Assembly (NCBI GenBank): GCA_937862675.1
Contig: CALMEC010000474.1
Span: forward strand, 1-7,247
Direction of reading: 5' to 3'
Source of the DNA: an uncultured Actinomycetes bacterium
GTDB lineage: Bacteria; Actinomycetota; Thermoleophilia; Miltoncostaeales; Miltoncostaeaceae
DNA length: 7,247 bases
Part shown: positions 1 through 6,057 of the stretch, piece after piece
Layout: each line of letters starts with the position of its first letter
Position numbering within the stretch: position 1 is the stretch's first letter
The notes under the pieces: model-generated
What the model saw: only the letters and a program-made list of their open reading frames with translations
Told to the model about the DNA's origin: nothing
Databases searched by the model: none
Position numbers and translations under genes: made by a program

Positions 1-2
1 CC

Positions 3-290
3 GGTTAGAGGGGGGGGGAGGCGCGTGAGAAGGGCGTCGGTGGTTCCGGGGGCGCCGCGGCTGCGTCGGGTCCGTCGGGTAAGACCGGGTGGGAGGCGCT
101 TGAGAAGTGGGTCGGTGGTTCCGGTGGCTCATCGGCTGCCGCTACGTCCTCGGGTCCGTCCGGTAAGACGGGCTGGGAGGCGCTTGAGAAGTGGGTCGGT
201 GGTTCCGGTGCGGCTGCGGCATCCGCGTCGGCTCCCGCATCGGGCAAGAAGACCGGCTGGGAGGCGCTCGAGAAGTGGGTCGGCGACTCC
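3..290 (+). repeat. Tandem coding repeats, 28-residue period
   Basis: Four copies of a 48-nt core are visible, starting at 3, 78, 162 and 243. The codons for the first Trp in copies 2, 3 and 4 start at 90, 174 and 258, exactly 84 nt apart (28 codons). Copy 1 is 75 nt from copy 2, so its linker is three codons shorter. Copies 2 and 3 are nearly identical at the DNA level through the Trp-Glu-Ala-Leu-Glu-Lys-Trp-Val core. Copy 4 has an extra Lys and ends Gly-Asp-Ser instead of Gly-Gly-Ser. Copy 1 has lost both Trp codons. The near identity of copies 2 and 3 suggests recent duplication or gene conversion. Confidence 0.85.
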
Positions 291-500
291 GCCTCCGCGG
301 CCAAGGACGCCGGGGGCGCGATCGCCGACAAGTCCAAGGACGTGTTCGACAAGACGGTCGACGTCGTCCAGGAGAGGTCGGCGAACCTCAAGGACGATCT
401 CCAGGACATCCGTGAGGACCTGCCCGAGCTCTACGAGAAGGCGGAGGCTCAGGGCCGCGGGTTCTTCGCCGCTCTCAAGCGGTTCTTCACCGGCAAGTGA
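3..500 (+). CDS. Repeat-rich protein of unknown function, 3' part only
   Basis: I do not recognise this family. The frame ending at the TGA 498-500 encodes tandem repeats with the core GKTGWEALEKWVGGSG, joined by Ala/Ser/Gly/Pro linkers. A charged, probably helical tail of about 70 residues follows. It is rich in Lys, Asp, Glu and Ala and ends in an amphipathic segment, GRGFFAALKRFFTGK. The tail resembles LEA-like or YtxH-like low-complexity helices in composition, and the terminal Phe/Lys helix could touch a membrane; both points are inference. No start codon is visible, so the gene enters from the left. The frame is open from 9; a TAG at 6-8 aligns with AAG (Lys) in the intact repeats and is probably a base-call error, though a true stop in a decayed repeat is possible. 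The frame is supported by strong third-position G/C and by conservation of the repeats at the protein level. Confidence 0.7.
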
Positions 501-1076
501 TCACGGGCCGGGGCGGCGCCGAACGGCGGCCGTCCCGGCGGCGGGCCCGGCTGGGGGTGATTGCCCGGGTCGAGGAGTATTCGACGGCGGCGTGACCCTG
601 ATGCCCACGGGTCGGGCCACGCTCATCCGGGCGCGTCACTGCGACCACTGGCGGTGACCCGGCAAGCACCCGGAGCGGGTGGCCTTCCAGGAGACCCAGG
701 AGGAGCCGCCGCCGCCGACCTCGCCTCGCATGCCGGGCCCTCGAATACGGACCCTGGTCGCGTCGCACGGGTGCCCGCATCGTCCGGCGCCCCGACCTCT
801 GTCGGCTGGAGTGCGGTCCGGGTTGCTGTGGCACGTCAACGACGAGATCGCCGGCGTCCGGCCGGTGCGACCGGCGGATGCGGAGGCCCATCCGGCGCAT
901 CGCGGTGAACGCGAGGCCTGCACCGCGGCCTCGGCGAGAGCTGCGGTGTCTCGGCCGGGGCCGGACGCCGGAGGTGGCGGCGGGGGTGCGGGAGGGGTCA
1001 CCCGCTTGACGGCGAACACCGGATACGGTGCTTCGGCGCTGCATTTCGTCGACCCCGATCGTTCGGAGCGTGATTC
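501..1076. other. Intergenic stretch with no recognisable gene
   Basis: About 575 nt separate the repeat gene from the ASCH gene. Open frames run through it on both strands, but their products are Arg/Pro/Ala-rich with no recognisable motif, and the longest run out of frame into the ASCH gene. A stretch around 810-880 in one plus-strand frame (product fragment SGLLWHVNDEIAGV) has fairly good third-position G/C and could be a decayed remnant, but I could not match it to a family. A G-rich tract lies at 970-997. A TTGACG at 1006-1011 and a TACGGT at 1024-1029 resemble promoter hexamers but are only 12 nt apart, so I do not call a promoter for the ASCH gene. Confidence 0.6.
508..538 (+). terminator. 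GC-rich hairpin just after the repeat gene
   Basis: The arm 508-521 pairs with 524-538 through about 14 bp, with one G-T wobble and one bulged G. The centre is AA, so the top pairs must open to form a real loop. It begins 8 nt after the stop codon at 498-500, where a terminator would sit. No T-run follows, so this would be a hairpin-only terminator of the kind often proposed in actinobacteria. Random GC-rich sequence also folds, which limits confidence. Confidence 0.4.
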
Positions 1077-1439
1077 GTGTTCGCCCTCAACTTCTACTCG
1101 CCACTGTTCGTCGATCAGCTTCGCAAGGGCCGGAAGACCGCGACGATCCGGCTGGGCGACAAGCGCCACAAGTACAAGAAGGGCCAGATCGTGTGGGTCA
1201 CCGTGGGACACCGTCACGGACCGCGCCAGAAGATCTTCGCGGCGATCATCGACCAGGTCGACGTCAAGCCCATCCGAGAACTGACACAGCGGGAGATCGA
1301 GCGGGACAATCCGGAGTTCCGCCTGGTCGAGGACACCATCCACTTCCTCTCGCACATCTACGCGCGTGAGATCACGCTGGACGACGAGGTCTCGATCATC
1401 CACTTCAGCGAGGTCATCGAGTACCCGTCGCTGAAGTAG
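1077..1439 (+). CDS. ASCH-domain protein, YqfB-like
   Basis: A 120-residue cytoplasmic protein with GTG start 1077-1079, chosen because GGAG at 1065-1068 lies 8 nt upstream and the product begins directly with the domain. The ASCH hallmark GRKTATIR at residues 18-25 is followed by GDKRHKYKKGQIVWV (27-41), matching the family's turn and second strand, and the C-terminal strand is HFSEVIEY (109-116). ASCH domains are beta-barrels related to PUA and linked to RNA or modified-nucleoside binding. Escherichia coli YqfB is an N4-acetylcytidine amidohydrolase using a Lys and a Thr in the same GRKTxTIR motif; here they would be Lys20 and Thr23. A third acidic residue may be Asp77 or Glu80, less surely aligned. 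Amidohydrolase activity is therefore possible but unproved; RNA binding is the alternative. It appears to be transcribed alone, with a hairpin at 1573-1610 downstream. Confidence 0.88.
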   Translation: MFALNFYSPLFVDQLRKGRKTATIRLGDKRHKYKKGQIVWVTVGHRHGPRQKIFAAIIDQVDVKPIRELTQREIERDNPEFRLVEDTIHFLSHIYAREITLDDEVSIIHFSEVIEYPSLK

Positions 1440-1572
1440 ACCGCGGACATCCGTGGGTGACCCGGGAGTGAGCGGTGCCCGGCGCGACGCGCCTGTGGAC
1501 CCGGCGTCGACCGGTGCGCACACCTGGGGTCCGCAGGGAGCCGGCACGCCTGTCTCGCCGACGATCACGACC

Positions 1573-1610
1573 GAATGACGAGAGCCCGCAGATGCGGGCT
1601 CTCGTCATTC
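1573..1610. terminator. Perfect 18-bp hairpin, probable terminator
   Basis: GAATGACGAGAGCCCGCA (1573-1590) is exactly complementary to 1593-1610, with only GA between the arms. In RNA the top pairs would open to give a usable loop, leaving a very stable stem. It lies 134 nt after the ASCH stop and upstream of the arsR promoter, so it would end ASCH transcription and insulate the next operon. There is no T-run on either side; the symmetry means it could act on both strands. The position and perfect pairing support a terminator, the missing T-tract argues for caution. Confidence 0.65.
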
Positions 1611-1728
1611 AGGGGCGGGCGAGCGCCGTCTTCCCCTCGCAGCCACCGCGAGCGGGTTCCCGATCGTCCGCCGTGTCCCAATGCGGCGACTCGGGGTGAC
1701 GTCCGGACCCCGAACAACGATTCATGAA

Positions 1729-1758
1729 TTGAAAACTTCTTCATATTGGTGATATGGT
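1729..1758 (+). promoter_or_regulatory. Probable promoter of arsR-sulP
   Basis: TTGAAA (1729-1734) resembles a -35 box and TATGGT (1753-1758) a TAnnnT -10 box, with an 18-nt spacer. The start of transcription would then be near 1765, about 19 nt before the GTG at 1784. The region is strikingly AT-rich for this genome. If correct, the ATG at 1754 lies in the -10 box and cannot be the translation start. Confidence 0.5.
1742..1756. promoter_or_regulatory. Candidate ArsR operator, CATAT-N5-ATATG
   Basis: CATAT at 1742-1746 and ATATG at 1752-1756 form a perfect inverted repeat with a 5-nt spacer. It lies between the putative -35 and -10 boxes and overlaps the latter, an ideal place for a repressor to block polymerase. 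ArsR-family proteins commonly bind AT-rich dyads like this and control their own operon. A second palindrome, TTCATGAA at 1721-1728, lies just upstream and could be an additional half of the site. Confidence 0.45.
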
Positions 1759-1769
1759 GGCCCGCGATC

Positions 1770-1775
1770 AGGGGG
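1770..1775 (+). promoter_or_regulatory. Ribosome binding site favouring the GTG start of arsR
   Basis: AGGGGG at 1770-1775 lies 8 nt before GTG 1784. The alternative ATG at 1754 has only GGTG ending 2 nt before it, too close to serve as a normal site. This supports the shorter ArsR. Confidence 0.5.
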
Positions 1776-1783
1776 CGAGACGC

Positions 1784-2131
1784 GTGACCATTCCACTCCA
1801 TCAGGCGAAAGCCGAACTCTTCCGCACACTCGGGCACCCGGCGCGCATCCGGATACTCGAGCTGCTCGACGAACGCGATCACGCCGTGCACGAGCTTCTG
1901 CAGCAGATCGACATCGAGCCCAGCAACCTCTCCCAGCAGCTGGCGGTCCTGCGACGCACCTCGCTCGTCGAGTCACGCCGGGAGCGGGGGACGGTCATGT
2001 ACTCCATCGCGGTGCCCGAAGCGCGTGACCTTCTGCTGGCCGCCCGCACCATCCTCCGCGGCCTGGCCGACAACCACGAGGAGCTCGGTCGTGGGATCGC
2101 CGCCTCCACGCCGTCGCTTCCGGCCGCGTGA
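1784..2131 (+). CDS. ArsR-family winged-helix repressor
   Basis: From GTG 1784 this is a 115-residue cytoplasmic dimeric DNA-binding protein; an ATG at 1754 would add ten residues (MVARDQGARR) lying outside the domain. The family opening FRTLGHPARIRILELLDE is at residues 13-30. The helix-turn-helix follows at about 33-58 (HELLQQIDIEPSNLSQQLAVLRR), then the wing LVESRRERGTVMYSI (61-75) and a C-terminal helix for dimerisation. There is no cysteine in the protein and the metal-binding ELCVCD motif is absent (ELLQQID instead), so it does not sense arsenic, cadmium or lead through thiols. The ligand is unknown. It overlaps the next gene by the four bases GTGA, so it very probably represses its own promoter and the SulP transporter, possibly in response to the transported anion. 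That last link is inference. Confidence 0.9.
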   Translation: MTIPLHQAKAELFRTLGHPARIRILELLDERDHAVHELLQQIDIEPSNLSQQLAVLRRTSLVESRRERGTVMYSIAVPEARDLLLAARTILRGLADNHEELGRGIAASTPSLPAA

Positions 2132-3858
2132 CCTCCCGACACCCGGATCTGTCACCGGCCGCCGGCCGGTTCCGTCACACGACCCTGAACGCAGTCCGGG
2201 GTCTTCGTCGCTTCCTGCCCGCGCGGACCGATTGGGTCCCTGCCTCCATCGGCTCGGACCTGCTCGCGGGTCTCATGGTGGCCCTGGTCGCGCTTCCCCT
2301 CGCGCTGGGGTTCGGGGCGAGCGCCGGGATGGGCGCCTCATCGGGGCTCATCACGGCGGTCGTCGCCGGGGCGGTGGCGGCGGTCTTCGGCGGTAGTCGC
2401 GTCCAGGTCAGCGGACCGACCGGCGCCATGACCGTCGTCCTCATCCCCATCATCGCCGAGCACGGCGCCGACGGCGTCCTCGTGGTCGGGATGCTGGCCG
2501 GCGTCATGCTGCTGGCCCTGGGATTCGCGGGGATCGGACGGGTCATCCGGTATCTCCCGGTCACCGTCGTCGAGGGCTTCACCGCCGGGATCGCCATCAT
2601 CATCGCCCTGCAGCAGGTGCCCGCCGCCCTGGGCATGAGCGCCGGCCATGACTCCGTCCTGAGCACCACCGCCCAGGCGATCCGGGCATGGTTCGCGTCG
2701 CCGCAGCTCCTGGCGCCCGTCGTCACGATCGGCGCCGTCGCCCTCATCCTGGTGCTGGCGCGCGTCGTGCGCACGCTTCCCGGTGCGCTCTTCGCCGTGG
2801 TGGCCGTGACCGTCGCCAACAGCGTCTTCGGGTGGGGACTCGCCACCATCGGTGCAATCCCCTCCCACCTTCCCGCGCCATCCCTTCCCTCGATCGCGCC
2901 GGGCGCACTGGTCTCGCTGATGCTCCCGGCGCTCGCGGTCGCCGCGCTGGCGGCCCTGGAGAGCCTGCTGTCCGCCACGGCCGCCGACGCGATGACCGTG
3001 GGATCGCGTCACGATCCGGACCGTGAGCTGGTGGGGCAGGGCCTCGCCAACCTGGCCGCACCGCTCTTCGGCGGCGTCCCGGCCACGGCGGCCATCGCCC
3101 GAACGGCCGTCAACGTCCGCTCCGGCGCCCGGACGCGGCTCGCCTCGCTGACCCACGCCGCCGTGCTCCTGTTCATCGTGCTCGTCGCCAGCGGGCTGGT
3201 GGCCGAGATCCCCATGGTCGCGCTCGCCGGTGTGCTCATCGCCACGGCCGTCCAGATGGTCAAGGTGTCCAGTCTCCGTGCGCTGGCACGTTCGACGCGC
3301 GGCGACGCCGCCGCCCTGATCCTCACCGCCGTCGCGACGGTCGTGTTCGATCTGGTCACGGCCGTCCTCATCGGACTCGTCGTGGCGGGCTTCTTCGCCC
3401 TCCGCCAGACGGCCCGGACGGCCCCCCCGGACGAGATCCCGCCTGACGAGACCGACCACGCTGCGGAGGAACAGCGACTGCTGGACGACCACATCGTGGC
3501 GTTCCGCATCGACGGTCCCCTCTTCTTCGGGGCGGCCCACGACTTCCTCCTCGAGCTCACGCGCGTCAGTCACGTGCAGGTGGTCGTCCTGCGCCTGTCA
3601 CGGGTCACCACCCTCGACGCGACCGGGGCCCACGTCCTCGCGGACATCATCGAGCGCCTGGCGCACGACGGGATCACCGTCATGCTCTCGGGTGCGCATC
3701 CGGAGCACGAGCGTGTTCTGCGCGAGATGGGCGTCCACGAGCGGCTCGCCCACGAGCGCCACCTGTTCGCCACGACGCCCGAGGCCATCGCCCACGCCCG
3801 CGAACATGTGGCGCGCGTGAGCCGGGGTACGACGCCGGTCGCCGCGTCCCTCGCCTGA
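2128..3858 (+). CDS. SulP (SLC26-type) anion transporter with STAS domain
   Basis: A 576-residue inner-membrane transporter beginning at GTG 2128, whose GTGA overlaps the arsR stop and implies translational coupling. The SulP entry motif, DLLAGLMVALVALPLALGFG, is at residues 44-63 and is followed by VSGPTGAMTVVL (94-105). Hydrophobic helices run to about 426, in keeping with the 14-segment, two-inverted-repeat fold. The signature around 276-330 is clear: ALESLLSATAADAMTVGSRHD, then GQGLANLAAPLFGGVPAT. A charged linker (about 428-452) leads to a cytoplasmic STAS domain (about 453-555) with the loop LDATGAHVLADI at 496-507. The family moves sulfate, bicarbonate, chloride or carboxylates. Glu278 lies in the substrate-site helix, where cyanobacterial BicA has an Asp implicated in sodium binding; this hints at proton rather than sodium coupling but does not settle the substrate. 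Full length for the family and intact. No terminator is visible after it. Confidence 0.93.
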   Translation: MTSRHPDLSPAAGRFRHTTLNAVRGLRRFLPARTDWVPASIGSDLLAGLMVALVALPLALGFGASAGMGASSGLITAVVAGAVAAVFGGSRVQVSGPTGAMTVVLIPIIAEHGADGVLVVGMLAGVMLLALGFAGIGRVIRYLPVTVVEGFTAGIAIIIALQQVPAALGMSAGHDSVLSTTAQAIRAWFASPQLLAPVVTIGAVALILVLARVVRTLPGALFAVVAVTVANSVFGWGLATIGAIPSHLPAPSLPSIAPGALVSLMLPALAVAALAALESLLSATAADAMTVGSRHDPDRELVGQGLANLAAPLFGGVPATAAIARTAVNVRSGARTRLASLTHAAVLLFIVLVASGLVAEIPMVALAGVLIATAVQMVKVSSLRALARSTRGDAAALILTAVATVVFDLVTAVLIGLVVAGFFALRQTARTAPPDEIPPDETDHAAEEQRLLDDHIVAFRIDGPLFFGAAHDFLLELTRVSHVQVVVLRLSRVTTLDATGAHVLADIIERLAHDGITVMLSGAHPEHERVLREMGVHERLAHERHLFATTPEAIAHAREHVARVSRGTTPVAASLA

Positions 3859-3882
3859 CACACGGAAACGCAGCACATCCGC

Positions 3883-3888
3883 TATTCT
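3883..3888 (+). promoter_or_regulatory. Possible -10 box of groES-groEL
   Basis: TATTCT lies directly upstream of the CIRCE element and fits TAnnnT. Transcription would then begin inside the left CIRCE arm or spacer, as is usual for HrcA-controlled operons. No convincing -35 box stands at the normal distance; the nearest, CTGACA at 3855-3860, is 22 nt away. Confidence 0.4.
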
Positions 3889-3915
3889 CTGGCACTCACA
3901 TTCTGAGAGTGCCAA
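3889..3915. promoter_or_regulatory. CIRCE operator (HrcA binding site)
   Basis: CTGGCACTC (3889-3897), a 9-nt spacer, and GAGTGCCAA (3907-3915) match the CIRCE layout TTAGCACTC-N9-GAGTGCTAA. Eight of nine pairs are complementary, and the compensating A-to-G and T-to-C change keeps the dyad intact. HrcA binds this site and represses chaperonin genes; heat or misfolded protein titrates GroEL away from HrcA and relieves repression. The right arm ends 14 nt before the groES ATG. No hrcA gene lies in the window. Confidence 0.93.
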
Positions 3916-3918
3916 CAC

Positions 3919-3924
3919 AAGGAG
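3919..3924 (+). promoter_or_regulatory. Ribosome binding site fixing the groES start
   Basis: AAGGAG lies 5 nt before ATG 3930. The in-frame GTG at 3909 is inside the right CIRCE arm and would add seven residues (MPTQGEL) that are absent from the family, so 3930 is the start. Confidence 0.85.
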
Positions 3925-3929
3925 AGCTG

Positions 3930-4217
3930 ATGGGGCTGAAGCCGCTGGGCGACAGGATCGTCGTCCGTCAGATTGAGGCAGAGGACGTCACCGCGAGTGG
4001 AATCGTCCTCCCCGACACCGCGCAGGAGAAGCCGCTTCGCGGCGAGGTCCTGGCCGTCGGTGAGGGACGCTGGGAGAACGGCACCCGTGTACCGCTCGAC
4101 ATCGTCGCGGGCGACGAGGTGATCTACTCGAAGTACGGTGGTACCGAGGTGTCCGTCGACGGTGACGACCTCCTCATCCTCCGTGAGTCCGACGTCCTCG
4201 CCAAGGCGGTGAAGTAG
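3930..4217 (+). CDS. groES: Co-chaperonin GroES (Hsp10)
   Basis: A 95-residue protein, the family's usual length. It forms the heptameric lid that caps GroEL and closes the folding chamber in the cytoplasm. The opening LKPLGDRIVVRQ (3-14) is the family signature. The mobile loop follows at about 16-33, with its hydrophobic GIVLP at 24-28 that docks into the GroEL apical domain. The conserved GDEVIYSKYGGTEV is at 61-74 and LLILRESDVLA at 81-91. It is the first gene of the CIRCE-controlled operon, and groEL starts 2 nt after its stop. Confidence 0.98.
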   Translation: MGLKPLGDRIVVRQIEAEDVTASGIVLPDTAQEKPLRGEVLAVGEGRWENGTRVPLDIVAGDEVIYSKYGGTEVSVDGDDLLILRESDVLAKAVK

Positions 4218-4219
4218 AG

Positions 4220-5854
<1,635 letters not shown>

Positions 5855-5855
5855 T

Positions 5856-5870
5856 CCGGATCGCATCCGG
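5856..5870 (+). terminator. Small hairpin directly after the groEL stop
   Basis: CCGGAT (5856-5861), CGC, ATCCGG (5865-5870) form a perfect 6-bp stem with a 3-nt loop starting 2 nt after the stop. The following TGTTTGT is mildly T-rich. It may be an accessory element ahead of the stronger hairpin at 5879-5906, or may protect the 3' end. Confidence 0.4.
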
Positions 5871-5878
5871 TGTTTGTC

Positions 5879-5913
5879 CGTGTGGCCCGCCTCGGCGGGC
5901 CACACGTCATTTT
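5879..5913 (+). terminator. Intrinsic terminator of groES-groEL
   Basis: CGTGTGGCCCGC (5879-5890) and GCGGGCCACACG (5895-5906) form a perfect 12-bp stem with a CTCG loop, followed by TCATTTT (5907-5913). Stem, short loop and T-rich tail make this the most canonical terminator in the window. It lies 25 nt after groEL and separates it from the convergent ackA. Confidence 0.88.
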
Positions 5914-5991
5914 GCGGTCGTTCGGAGATGGTCGGACGATGGGATCGGGGCGATCGCCGGCACCCGTCGTCCGGCGGCAGGCGGATCGATC

Positions 5992-6018
5992 GCGCGGCGT
6001 GTGCGAGATCCGCCGCGC
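5992..6018 (-). terminator. Possible terminator of ackA
   Basis: GCGCGGCG (5992-5999) and CGCCGCGC (6011-6018) form a perfect 8-bp stem with an 11-nt loop, about 40 nt downstream of the ackA stop on the minus strand. An alternative stem pairs GCGGATC (5981-5987) with GATCCGC (6007-6013). No T-run follows on the minus strand, so this is tentative. Confidence 0.35.
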
Positions 6019-6057
6019 TTGCCCGCGGAGTCACGTACCGCCCGGACCCCGGCGGGG

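Larger units (their letters stand above)
1440..1783. other. Intergenic region between the ASCH gene and arsR
   Basis: This 344-nt stretch holds the 18-bp hairpin at 1573-1610 and the promoter/operator of the ArsR-SulP operon from about 1721 on. The last 40 nt before the promoter turn abruptly AT-rich (from about 1719), unlike anything else in the window. A short palindrome GGCGCG-A-CGCGCC lies at 1481-1493. I see nothing coding in 1440-1572 or 1611-1720. Confidence 0.7.

Noticed and set aside
3..290. CRISPR array at the left edge
   Set aside because: The repeats are in-frame coding units with homologous linkers, not identical repeats with unique spacers.
5..409. Minus-strand frame showing PTHFSSASQPVLPDGP repeats
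   Set aside because: These repeats are the complement of the plus-strand repeats; the plus strand gives a sensible tail and stop.
679..1284. 201-codon plus-strand frame starting in the intergenic stretch
   Set aside because: Overlaps the ASCH gene out of frame, product is Pro/Arg/Ser-rich, and it has no convincing ribosome site. Only the 810-880 part has mildly coding-like third positions.
636..1568. 310-codon open frame on the minus strand across the ASCH gene
   Set aside because: Middle part is the complement of the ASCH gene and the flanks show no recognisable domain.
3422..3428. Run of seven C in the SulP linker as a phase-variation or frameshift site
   Set aside because: The reading frame is intact across it and the run is short for slippage in this GC-rich background.
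2338..3573. 411-codon open frame on the minus strand opposite the SulP gene
   Set aside because: Asp/Gly/Arg/His-rich product without domains; a shadow of the transporter.
3864..3890. Alternative heat- or oxidative-stress sigma promoter (GGAA near 3864) before groES
   Set aside because: The matching GTT-type -10 box is missing at the right distance; CIRCE explains the regulation.
3909..3929. GTG 3909 as the start of groES
   Set aside because: It lies inside the right CIRCE arm and adds residues foreign to the family; ATG 3930 has a proper AAGGAG.
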